Source of the DNA: JBHIER01 sp046760705 [NCBI: bacterium]
GTDB lineage: Bacteria > JBHIER01 > G020348925
Assembly (NCBI GenBank): GCA_046760705.1
Contig: JBHIER010000223.1
Coordinates: 1 to 6,024, forward strand
DNA: 6,024 bases
Direction of reading: 5' to 3'
Of this stretch, positions 1-5,053 are shown piece after piece. The stretch's first letter is position 1. The number at the start of each line of letters is the position of its first letter. A model generated the notes under the pieces. It did no database searches. It had not been told where the DNA came from and saw nothing but the letters and a program-made list of their open reading frames with translations. A program made the translations under genes and the position numbers.

Positions 1-2
1 TG

Positions 3-110
3 GCTCCTGACTCCCTCCGTTTCATTGAAGAGCAAAAGGTGCCGCATCTATCAAAGCCCTTCGATCTCAAAGACCTGGTCTCCTCCGTCACTCTTCTCTT
101 CCAATCCTAA
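3..110 (+). CDS. C-terminal end of a response-regulator receiver (REC) domain protein, 5'-truncated by the window
   Basis: Reading from base 3 gives 35 residues ending at TAA 108-110. The stretch LRFIEEQKVPHLSKPFDLKD is typical of the last beta strand and helix of a receiver domain. 'KPF' carries the conserved lysine and cis-proline, and the preceding 'FIEEQKVPHL' matches the alpha4-beta5 region. The protein ends about 15 residues after KPF, so REC is the C-terminal domain. This is common in hybrid sensor histidine kinases and also fits a single-domain regulator. By family knowledge it would take phosphate from a histidine kinase on an Asp lying outside the window. Nothing links it to the repair genes downstream, from which it is separated by more than 900 bases. 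The domain call is fairly secure; the full protein type cannot be known from here. Confidence 0.7.
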   Translation, partial: APDSLRFIEEQKVPHLSKPFDLKDLVSSVTLLFQS

Positions 111-241
111 CAGCTCGATTCATCCCTATCACTTCTCGGTATCAATCCCTGCTCCTCCAAGGGTAAGAGACCACACTAAAGTGGGTTCCTTATACTGCAT
201 TCATCTTATGCGGTTAAAAAGGGAGAGCGAGAAGAGCAAAA

Positions 242-280
242 AGGGCTTGACAGGGCCTGGGAAAAGTCTTGGCAAGCCCT
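242..280. repeat. Inverted repeat AGGGCTTG / CAAGCCCT, 23-base spacer
   Basis: The 8-base arms at 242-249 and 273-280 are perfectly complementary. The following bases are GAAAA rather than a T run, so this is not a standard intrinsic terminator in the + direction. The left arm contains part of a TTGACA hexamer (247-252) that has no matching -10 box at normal spacing. It could be an RNA stem or a protein site; its function is unknown. Confidence 0.3.
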
Positions 281-293
281 GAAAAACAGGAGC

Positions 294-323
294 TTGACAT
301 GGATAAGATGATTGAAACATATT
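294..323 (+). promoter_or_regulatory. Weak candidate sigma70 promoter before the DUF2442 remnant
   Basis: A perfect TTGACA at 294-299 is followed after 18 bases by CATATT (318-323), which matches TATAAT at four of six positions. It lies about 35 bases before the truncated DUF2442 frame. The -35 is good and the -10 is poor. It may be a leftover promoter or chance. Confidence 0.3.
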
Positions 324-358
324 AGTTTTGAGCATGTGCTGAGTGTTTCGATGCATAA

Positions 359-559
359 TTGCAAGAGGAGCGGGCCCATTTCCAGATTATTGGGGGCGGG
401 TCGTTGATTCACTGGCCCGACTTAGACGAAGACCTGAGCGTAGCCGGTATTGTGACCGGCCGGCGTTCGGGGCAGACGCCTGAGTCACTGAACAAATGGC
501 TGGCAGCTCGCGGCAACCAGAGCGAGAAAAGTCAAAGGATTACCTCCAAATCTGCTTGA
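359..559 (+). pseudogene. N-terminally truncated DUF2442 protein remnant
   Basis: The 66-residue frame starts at TTG 359, directly after an in-frame TAA (356-358). Residues 2-50 contain ERAHFQIIGGG, then IHWPDLDEDLSVAGI at 17-31, then SLNKWLAAR at 43-51. This is the C-terminal half of the DUF2442 family: the 'I.WPDLDEDiSV' block followed by a 'WL..R' end. Family members are roughly 80-100 residues. The N-terminal beta-sheet half (the 'L.DGR.L..PL.WFPRL' region) is not found in any frame upstream, and no start with a ribosome site precedes the frame. DUF2442 genes often pair with DUF4160 genes in a putative toxin-antitoxin-like couple; no DUF4160 frame is seen. The 15 or so residues after WLAAR look unconstrained. 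Best read as a broken gene, though a short expressed protein from TTG is possible. Confidence 0.6.
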
Positions 560-693
560 AAGAATGGCGAATCGCTTCAGCTCCGCCAGCTCACATCGAG
601 ATTCTGTTTACCCCTCGGGGAAAAGCACAGACTTTCCCCCAATCCCCCTGACGCCCATCTCAGAAGACGCCAAATCATCTTCTCTGATTCTTT

Positions 694-870
694 ATGCCAA
701 AAAAGCTGATCCCAAAGCTCGGAGAGGAGACCTACAAGAAAGGACAGATCTACTATTTATATAATTCAGTCCGTCCCCCGATCAGCAACCACACAAACCT
801 GACCCGTGTGATATTAGAGTTAGCACAGAGTATGCGGATAGTGCATTCAATAATCATCGGTTTCCCATAG
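694..870 (+). CDS. Possible small protein of 58 residues, unrecognised
   Basis: ATG 694 opens a frame ending at TAG 868-870. It begins MPKKLIPKLGEETYKKGQIY and ends RIVHSIIIGFP. The first 17 codons after the start favour G or C at the third base, as the real genes here do, while the second half is more AT-rich. It is basic at the start and more hydrophobic at the end. There is no clear ribosome binding site upstream, and an in-frame stop (685-687) lies three codons before the ATG. I do not recognise a family. The frame ends 15 bases before the -35 of the MBL promoter, so it fills the space between the DUF2442 remnant and that promoter. It could be a real small gene, a gene fragment, or chance. 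Confidence 0.3.
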   Translation: MPKKLIPKLGEETYKKGQIYYLYNSVRPPISNHTNLTRVILELAQSMRIVHSIIIGFP

Positions 871-885
871 ATTTGGAAAAAGTGC

Positions 886-914
886 TTGACTGGACCAAGA
901 AAATGTGATATAAT
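886..914 (+). promoter_or_regulatory. Sigma70-type promoter for the MBL-DUF72 unit
   Basis: TTGACT (886-891), a 17-base spacer and a perfect TATAAT (909-914) give eleven of twelve consensus matches at ideal spacing. Transcription should start near 920-922, leaving a leader of about 150 bases before the MBL gene at 1070. The bases just upstream of and into the -35 (AAAAAGTGCTTGAC) closely resemble those at the lexA promoter (AAAAAATGCTTGAC). Confidence 0.8.
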
Positions 915-963
915 TTCCCTACGCACCCTGCGAGATGGTCCGGTTTCTTCATCCCGGCGGAGT

Positions 964-1001
964 CCATTGCTTCCCCCGAAACAAGTTCGGGATCGCAATG
1001 G
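964..1001 (+). promoter_or_regulatory. Two-part hairpin in the 5' leader of the MBL gene
   Basis: CCATTGC (964-970) pairs perfectly with GCAATGG (995-1001). Inside it CCCGAA (975-980) pairs perfectly with TTCGGG (986-991) around a 5-base loop. The internal loop is only 4 and 3 bases. That is 13 base pairs in 38 bases. No T run follows, so it is not an intrinsic terminator. The 3' arm contains an ATG (998) that opens an 8-codon frame, MAEKYESR, ending at TAG 1022-1024. The position in a long leader suggests a regulatory RNA element or an mRNA-stabilising stem. I do not recognise a known riboswitch. Confidence 0.5.
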
Positions 1002-1069
1002 CAGAAAAATACGAATCCAGGTAGTCTTCGGACAGAGACTATTTATAACTCTCCATAGAGACGGAGCAA

Positions 1070-1960
1070 ATGGAAATCACGCCGATCGCGTACGAGAGCC
1101 TGGGGACAAGAGGGAGTTCGGTCTTTGTCAGGACCGGGGACCTGGCGATCCTTATTGATCCGGGTGTGGATCTTGCCCCCATGAGGTTTCGATTGCCGCC
1201 CCACAGGATCGAGCTCGAGAGAAAAGCACAGCACTGGGAGAGGATCAGAGAGCTTGCCCGAGGGGCCGAGGTTCTCATTGTGACCCACTACCACCATGAC
1301 CACTTCCATGAGCATGAATCCGATCTTTTCAGGGGCAAGACTGTCTTGCTCAAACACCCCTCCGAGAACATCAACTTCAGGCAGAAAATGAGAGCCAGAG
1401 CCCTCCTTGAGCGTATCCGGGACACAGCCAGAGAGATCCATTACGCAGACGGAAGGGACTTCACGTTTGGTGCGGTGAGGATAAGGTTTTCCCAGGCTGT
1501 CTGCCATGGAATAGACACCAGGTCAGGATATGTGGTCGAGGTTTCACTGCGAGGGGATACAGGCTTTCTTCACACCTCTGATGTGGGAGGACCGATTCTG
1601 CCGGAGCAACTTGAATTCATCCTCAATGAGAATCCTGAGGTGCTCTTCTGCGACGGTCCTGTGTCCTCCATGGCGGGCTCCAGATATGACCGGGACTACC
1701 TGCGCAGGAGCATAGATAATCTGATCACCATCATACGGAGAACAGGTGTTAGGAGGCTCATTCTCGACCACCATCTGCTCCGGGAGATGGGTTGGAGGGA
1801 GAGGATCTCCCCGGTGTTTGAAGCAGCCCGGAGCGAGGGGGTCAGGCTGTCCACTGCAGCCGAGTTCGCCGGGTTGAAGACCGATCTATTGGAGGCAAAG
1901 AGGAAGGAGCTTTATGAGAACCGTCCGGACCAGGGTCCTCATAGGCACAAGCGGTTTTAG
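1070..1960 (+). CDS. UPF0282-like metallo-beta-lactamase-fold hydrolase
   Basis: A 296-residue MBL-fold protein, probably a cytosolic metal-dependent hydrolase of unknown substrate. The metal motif HxHxDH is seen as H73, H75, D77, H78 in VTHYHHDHF. Further likely ligands are H146 (VCHGID), D171 (HTSDVGG) and H234 or H235 (LDHH). The start ITPIAYESLGTRG, ILIDPGVDLAP at 27-37, LPPHRIELE at 42-50 and the end LLEAKRKELYE follow the UPF0282 pattern, known to me mainly from archaea. There is no signal peptide or membrane segment. ATG 1070 is preceded by GGAG (1063-1066) at a short 3-base spacing, and it begins right at the conserved first strand. It is first in a unit with a DUF72 gene that overlaps its last 47 bases. 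The family is confident; the reaction is unknown. MBL proteins include nucleases, so a nucleic-acid role would suit the neighbours, but that is inference. Confidence 0.85.
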   Translation: MEITPIAYESLGTRGSSVFVRTGDLAILIDPGVDLAPMRFRLPPHRIELERKAQHWERIRELARGAEVLIVTHYHHDHFHEHESDLFRGKTVLLKHPSENINFRQKMRARALLERIRDTAREIHYADGRDFTFGAVRIRFSQAVCHGIDTRSGYVVEVSLRGDTGFLHTSDVGGPILPEQLEFILNENPEVLFCDGPVSSMAGSRYDRDYLRRSIDNLITIIRRTGVRRLILDHHLLREMGWRERISPVFEAARSEGVRLSTAAEFAGLKTDLLEAKRKELYENRPDQGPHRHKRF

Positions 1961-2657
1961 CTACAGGCACTGGGCAGATGATGTCTTCTACCCATCGGAT
2001 ATCCCCCAGCGCCAATGGCTTGAATACTATTCTGAGCATTTCCCCACGGTTGAGCTCAATGTGAGCTTCTACCGTCTCCCGACCGAGAAGACCTTCAAGG
2101 GCTGGCTGCTGAAGACGCCCGAGGATTTCACCTTTGCCCTGAAGGGGAGCAGATTCATCACCCATGTCAAGAAACTGACAGATTGTCAGGAACCCCTCCA
2201 TATCTTCTTTGAAAGGGTCAAGATTCTGAGGGGAAGGTGCGAGGTTGTACTCTGGCAGTTGCCACCGGGTTTCAAGGTTGATATTGAGAGGCTGAGGAGC
2301 TTTGTACGAATGCTGAGAAAATTCAGGAAGGTCAGGCACGCCTTTGAGTTTCGTAACAGGACCTGGTTTTGTGATGAGGTTTACTCAATTCTGGGTGAGC
2401 AGGGTCATACAGTCTGCGGCGCAGACTGGCCTGGCCTGAAGGTCGAGCCCCCGGAAGACTTCAGTTTCATCTACATTCGCAGGCACGGTCCGGGGAGGTT
2501 GTCCGGCTCCTCATATTCGGATGAGCAGCTCAAGACTGAAGCCAAGAAGATCAGAAAGTGGCTTGGCAAGAAGGAGCGAGTCTACGTCTATTTCAACAAC
2601 GACTTCGGGGGATATGCGGTGAGAAATGCCAAGGCCTTGATGGACATGGTCTCGTAG
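1914..2657 (+). CDS. DUF72 (YecE-type) TIM-barrel protein, first copy
   Basis: 247 residues, close to the usual family length. Family blocks in order: IGTSGFSYRHW (10-20), VELNVSFYRLP (46-56), FALKGSRFITHVKKL (74-88), LWQLPP (113-118), AFEFRNRTWF (143-152), YIRRHGP (187-193), and VYVYFNNDFGGYAVRNA (223-239). It belongs to the YecE-like branch, with a short middle region, and ends right after the barrel at ALMDMVS with no tail. ATG 1914 is supported by AGGAAGGAG (1901-1909) four bases upstream, lying inside the MBL gene; the 47-base overlap suggests coupled translation. DUF72 function is not established. The fold is a TIM barrel, and structural comparison of a Thermotoga member has suggested similarity to endonuclease IV. 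The neighbouring lexA and dinB make a DNA-repair role plausible, but that is inference. Confidence 0.92.
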   Translation: MRTVRTRVLIGTSGFSYRHWADDVFYPSDIPQRQWLEYYSEHFPTVELNVSFYRLPTEKTFKGWLLKTPEDFTFALKGSRFITHVKKLTDCQEPLHIFFERVKILRGRCEVVLWQLPPGFKVDIERLRSFVRMLRKFRKVRHAFEFRNRTWFCDEVYSILGEQGHTVCGADWPGLKVEPPEDFSFIYIRRHGPGRLSGSSYSDEQLKTEAKKIRKWLGKKERVYVYFNNDFGGYAVRNAKALMDMVS

Positions 2658-2716
2658 ATCTTATTTTCGGACAAGACCCTCCCCGGCAGGTGGTTGAGAA
2701 GGGACGAATAATTCAG

Positions 2717-2764
2717 ATTTTTTTCAAAAAAATGCTTGACAACGCCAACGGATTTTTTTATTAT
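2717..2764 (+). promoter_or_regulatory. Strong lexA promoter with an A/T-tract upstream element
   Basis: A perfect TTGACA (2736-2741), a 17-base spacer and TATTAT (2759-2764) match consensus at eleven of twelve positions. Directly upstream is a perfect 17-base palindrome, seven T and seven A around a C, flanked by A and T (2717-2733). That sits where an UP element for the RNA polymerase alpha subunit would lie. Transcription should start near 2770-2772. The strength suits a gene kept in check by a repressor at the start site. The TTG within TTGACA also opens a longer lexA frame, which is rejected as the start. Confidence 0.85.
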
Positions 2765-2771
2765 TAATATA

Positions 2772-2787
2772 GTGAACAAATCTTCAC
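2772..2787. promoter_or_regulatory. Candidate LexA operator, GTGAA-N6-TTCAC
   Basis: Perfect 5-base inverted arms GTGAA (2772-2776) and TTCAC (2783-2787) with a 6-base AT-rich centre form a 16-base site. It covers about +1 to +16 of the predicted transcript, where a bound dimer would block initiation. LexA proteins usually repress their own gene through a 14-16 base palindrome, and the sequence differs between phyla. It is neither the enterobacterial CTGT-N8-ACAG nor the Firmicutes CGAAC-N4-GTTCG box. I saw no second copy in the non-coding parts of this window, so the assignment rests on position and symmetry. Confidence 0.5.
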
Positions 2788-2790
2788 CAG

Positions 2791-2798
2791 AGGAGGGT
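2791..2798 (+). promoter_or_regulatory. lexA: Ribosome binding site AGGAGGGT that fixes the lexA start
   Basis: A near-perfect Shine-Dalgarno lies six bases before ATG 2805. It supports that start over the upstream TTG 2736 in the same frame, which is the -35 box itself. Confidence 0.85.
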
Positions 2799-2804
2799 CT
2801 GAGG

Positions 2805-3425
2805 ATGAAAGAGAACCTGACCAGAAGGCAGAGGGATATTCTGAACTTTATTCTTTCTTTCTCCCGGAAGAGGGGGTTTCAACCGAGCATGAGGGAGATC
2901 GGGGAGAGATTCGGTATCAAGAGTACCCACGGGGTGCACCGTCACCTGCAGGCCCTGGAAAAGAAGGGCTATTTGAAGAGACCTTATGGCCAGGGAAGGG
3001 CTCTTGAACTTGTCCATTTCACACCGCTGAAAGATTCTGTGGATGTCCCGGTTGTGGCCAGGGTGGCAGCGGGTGAGCCCACGCTTGCGGTGGAAAACAT
3101 CGAGGGAACCCTGGCCATAGATCAGGCCCTCATGAAGGGCAAGGAAAATTTTGTTCTCAGGGTAACGGGTGACAGCATGGTTGGTGCCCACATCCTCGAT
3201 TCAGACCTCGTTCTTGTCAGGCCGCAGCCTTCTGCTGAAAACGGGGATATCGTTGTTGCCCTGATTGAGGACGAGGCCACTGTGAAGAGGTTTTTCAGAA
3301 AGGGTGGCACCATTCAACTGAAGCCAGAGCATCCGGGGATGAAGCAGATCGAGGTCAAGGAGAGGGACGGGAGGTTCCAGATCATAGGGAAGGTGGTCGG
3401 TGTCTTCAGGAGGCTTGAGGATTAA
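2805..3425 (+). CDS. lexA: LexA, SOS transcriptional repressor and self-cleaving protease
   Basis: 206 residues from ATG 2805, close to the E. coli length of 202. Residues 1-70 form the winged-helix DNA-binding domain: LTRRQRDILNFI, then SMREIGERFGIKSTHGVHRHLQALEKKG. Residues about 80-206 are the S24 peptidase domain. The self-cleavage site is Ala89-Gly90 in RVAAGEP. The catalytic pair is Ser124 (TGDSM) and Lys161 (ATVKRFF). RecA filaments on single-stranded DNA would trigger cleavage and release repression. The recognition helix (around IKSTHGVHRHLQ) differs from E. coli (RSPNAAEEHLK), so a different operator is expected. A strong promoter, a candidate operator and a strong ribosome site precede it. 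The unit continues with a small protein, dinB and DUF72 genes, suggesting that LexA controls them. All key residues are present. Confidence 0.97.
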   Translation: MKENLTRRQRDILNFILSFSRKRGFQPSMREIGERFGIKSTHGVHRHLQALEKKGYLKRPYGQGRALELVHFTPLKDSVDVPVVARVAAGEPTLAVENIEGTLAIDQALMKGKENFVLRVTGDSMVGAHILDSDLVLVRPQPSAENGDIVVALIEDEATVKRFFRKGGTIQLKPEHPGMKQIEVKERDGRFQIIGKVVGVFRRLED

Positions 3426-3547
3426 GGGCTGCTGTCTGCAATGAATACGACTATTGGGCTCAATTTGATGATTTGAGAACCCTTGAGAGAACCAACAACA
3501 GCCTCCATGAAGAAAGAATCAATCAATTGAGAATGGCTGAGAAATGA
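3419..3547 (+). other. Short open frame between lexA and the small gene, ending in an ATGA overlap
   Basis: The frame is open from 3419 to TGA 3545-3547 and includes YDYWAQFDDLRTLERTNN and ends in RMAEK. Its TGA overlaps ATG 3544 of the next gene as ATGA, the usual sign of translational coupling. The peptide looks protein-like, charged and helical. No good start is seen: the only ATG (3533) leaves four residues, and TTG 3473 would give 24. It may be a remnant of a gene whose 5' end was lost, or chance in an otherwise empty gap. No family recognised. Confidence 0.25.
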
Positions 3548-3792
3548 TCAATGAGATAAAAGAGCCCATAAAGGTTGGAGCGATTTTTTCCTCGAACAGA
3601 ATAAAGCCTGTTTGGTTTGTGTGGAAGAAGAACAGGTATGATATTGAAAGGGTGACCTTCTCGTGGAGGAGCCGGGAGGGAAGCGCTCCGATCCACCACT
3701 TCTCTGTCACCGATGGCGCTAATCTTTACGAGCTCTGCTTCAATACCAAGACATCGGAGTGGATCTTGAACCGGATCGAGTGCGAAGGGTAA
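3544..3792 (+). CDS. Small conserved-looking protein between lexA and dinB, DUF6504-like
   Basis: 82 residues without signal peptide or membrane segment. The pattern KPVWFVWKKNRYDIERVTFSW (about 21-41), then HFSVTDGANLYELCFNTKTSEWILNRIE (about 52-79), suggests a small all-beta fold. It recalls the DUF6504 type ('F.W.gr.Y.v..v...W', then 'y.v....g..yeL......W.l..i'). As I recall, such proteins occur next to Y-family polymerase genes (ImuB/DinB) in other bacteria. ATG 3544 follows an in-frame TGA (3538-3540), so it cannot start earlier; the ribosome site is weak. It lies 118 bases after lexA and 45 before dinB on the same strand, so co-expression is likely. A Pol IV accessory role is inference from position. 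That it is a real gene is likely; the family name is tentative. Confidence 0.65.
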   Translation: MINEIKEPIKVGAIFSSNRIKPVWFVWKKNRYDIERVTFSWRSREGSAPIHHFSVTDGANLYELCFNTKTSEWILNRIECEG

Positions 3793-3808
3793 ATTTCACA
3801 GATAATCG

Positions 3809-3829
3809 AAAGGAATCTGAAGGGTTCAG
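3809..3829 (+). promoter_or_regulatory. Hairpin CTGAA-GGG-TTCAG between a Shine-Dalgarno-like site and the dinB start
   Basis: AAAGGAA (3809-3815) is a good ribosome site but sits 22 bases before dinB ATG 3838, too far for normal use. Between them is a perfect inverted repeat, CTGAA (3817-3821) and TTCAG (3825-3829), around GGG. If this stem forms in the mRNA, the remaining distance is about 9 bases, which is normal. It could also be a protein-binding site, although its spacing differs from the candidate operator before lexA. Confidence 0.35.
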
Positions 3830-3837
3830 CCTCTCAT

Positions 3838-5049
3838 ATGAATTTGAAAAGAGTCATAATGCACATTGACATGAATGCCTACTTTGCATCGGTTGAGCAG
3901 AGGGCAGATCCCAGACTCCGGGGGAGACCTCTCCTGGTTTGTGGGGATCCGGAATCAAGGACCGCCGTAGCCGCAGCCTCCTATGAGGCCAGACCGTACG
4001 GTATCAAAGCCGGGATGTCACTCCACGAGGCAAAGAGACTGTGTCCCGGTGCCCTCATTGTTGAAGGGAACCCTGAAAAGTACGTCTCCACTACCCTCCG
4101 GATCCTGAACATTCTCAGGGATTATACGCCTCTGGTGGAACTCTTCTCAATCGATGAGGCCTTTCTTGATCTCACGGGCACAGAAAGGCTCTTGGGAACC
4201 CCTTATAGAATCGCGGTCTCAGTGAAGGAGAGAATCGGGAATCAGATCGGTCTGACCTGCTCTATCGGGATCGCGCCCAACAAGCTCCTGGCCAAGCTTG
4301 CCAGCGACATGGAAAAGCCGGATGGACTGGTGGAGATTAAGCCCGAAAAGGTTTCATCAATTCTCAGGGATCTTCCCCTCACTGAGATGTGTGGCATCGG
4401 GGACAAACTGAAACACCACCTGAACAGGATGGGAATCCACACCTGTGGGCAATTGGGGCGGTTCCCGGTCGATCTCCTGGTCAGGAGGTTTGGGGTGATA
4501 GGCAGGTACCTGCACAACATCGGGCTTGGTATTGATGAGAGCCCTGTCATGCCCTACTATCATGAGGAGCCCATAAAATCAATGGGGCACAGCCATACCC
4601 TTAGAAGGGATACTTATAGCATTCATGAGGTGAGGCGTCACATACTCAGGCTCTCAGAGATGGTGGGTCGCAGACTCCGGCAGGAGGGATATGCCGGGAG
4701 AACGGTCTCCCTCACCATTCGATACGCTAACTACAGCACCCTTTCAAGGCAGAAAAAGCTGGGCTATTTTGTTGATGCGGGCAAGGAGATATGCAGGGCC
4801 GCGTCCCTTCTCCTCAGGCACTTTGATGTTTCAAGGGGTGTTCGCATGATCGGGGTGAGTGTTTCAGGTCTTATTAAGGACATACAGTTGTGCCTTCTGC
4901 CGGGCCAGGAGAGATTTAGCGATCTGACAGAGGCGATGGACAGAATCAATGACAGGTACGGCGAGTTCACTCTAACCTGGGCAGCGCTTCTGAAAAGGGA
5001 GAGCAGACAGAGGCTCGTGGCACCTGGCTCCAGATTTCATCTCAGTTAG
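3838..5049 (+). CDS. dinB: DNA polymerase IV (DinB), Y-family translesion polymerase
   Basis: 403 residues. The palm carries the metal ligands D11 (MHIDMNAYFASVE) and D106-E107 (FSIDEAFLDLTG). F16 sits at the steric-gate position that excludes ribonucleotides. AASYEARPYGIKAGM (46-60) is the fingers motif. CSIGIAPNKLLAKLASDMEKPDG (141-163) is the second palm block, followed by a helix-hairpin-helix thumb (LTEMCGIGDKLKHHLNRMGI, 181-200). Residues about 245-345 form the little finger domain. The usual clamp-binding motif QL(S/D)LF appears only as QLCLL (350-354), before DRINDRYGEFTLTWAALL; no second motif is at the C-terminus (SRFHLS). ATG 3838 keeps the first beta strand RVIMHID, whereas ATG 3859 would remove it. 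The protein copies past damaged template bases with low fidelity. It lies downstream of lexA and 4 bases before a DUF72 gene. Confidence 0.96.
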   Translation: MNLKRVIMHIDMNAYFASVEQRADPRLRGRPLLVCGDPESRTAVAAASYEARPYGIKAGMSLHEAKRLCPGALIVEGNPEKYVSTTLRILNILRDYTPLVELFSIDEAFLDLTGTERLLGTPYRIAVSVKERIGNQIGLTCSIGIAPNKLLAKLASDMEKPDGLVEIKPEKVSSILRDLPLTEMCGIGDKLKHHLNRMGIHTCGQLGRFPVDLLVRRFGVIGRYLHNIGLGIDESPVMPYYHEEPIKSMGHSHTLRRDTYSIHEVRRHILRLSEMVGRRLRQEGYAGRTVSLTIRYANYSTLSRQKKLGYFVDAGKEICRAASLLLRHFDVSRGVRMIGVSVSGLIKDIQLCLLPGQERFSDLTEAMDRINDRYGEFTLTWAALLKRESRQRLVAPGSRFHLS

Positions 5050-5053
5050 TGAT

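Larger units (their letters stand above)
111..880. other. Largely gene-poor stretch with decayed or small reading frames
   Basis: About 770 bases between the receiver-domain gene and the first repair-related unit. It holds a truncated DUF2442 frame (359-559), a possible 58-residue gene (694-870), an inverted repeat (242-249 with 273-280) and a weak promoter-like TTGACA (294-299). No tRNA, rRNA, CRISPR array or insertion-sequence ends were seen. Positions 111-241 and about 560-690 show nothing recognisable on either strand. The truncated frame and lack of long ORFs suggest a decayed accessory stretch. Confidence 0.5.

Noticed and set aside
25-282. 85-residue + frame at the start of the window
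   Set aside because: It is out of frame with the receiver-domain ending at 110, is Ser/Pro-rich and shows no family pattern; its first part is a shadow.
496-651. 51-codon frame starting at ATG 496, overlapping the DUF2442 remnant
   Set aside because: Some of it looks protein-like, but it has no ribosome site, overlaps a recognisable frame and matches no family I know.
905-920. Second LexA-type site overlapping the MBL promoter -10
   Set aside because: GTGAT followed by TTTCCC only loosely resembles the lexA palindrome and lacks symmetry and spacing.
1043-1507. 154-residue reverse-strand frame inside the MBL gene
   Set aside because: It is antisense to a clear MBL gene with all metal-binding residues, and has no family features of its own.
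1842-2339. 165-residue reverse-strand frame across the MBL-DUF72 junction
   Set aside because: It is antisense to two well-supported genes and carries no recognisable motifs.
2658-2716. Intrinsic terminator after the first DUF72 gene, using the T run at 2718-2724
   Set aside because: Only a weak CCCT/AGGG pairing with a long loop is present and it is not next to the T run; read-through into lexA cannot be excluded.
2736-3425. Longer LexA starting at TTG 2736 with 23 extra residues
   Set aside because: TTG 2736 is part of the -35 box, the extra residues would be encoded by the promoter and operator, and ATG 2805 has a near-perfect ribosome site and fits family length.
3817-3829. CTGAA-GGG-TTCAG as a second copy of the lexA operator
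   Set aside because: The arm sequence is similar but the spacer is 3 rather than 6 bases, so the half-sites would not be on matching helix faces.
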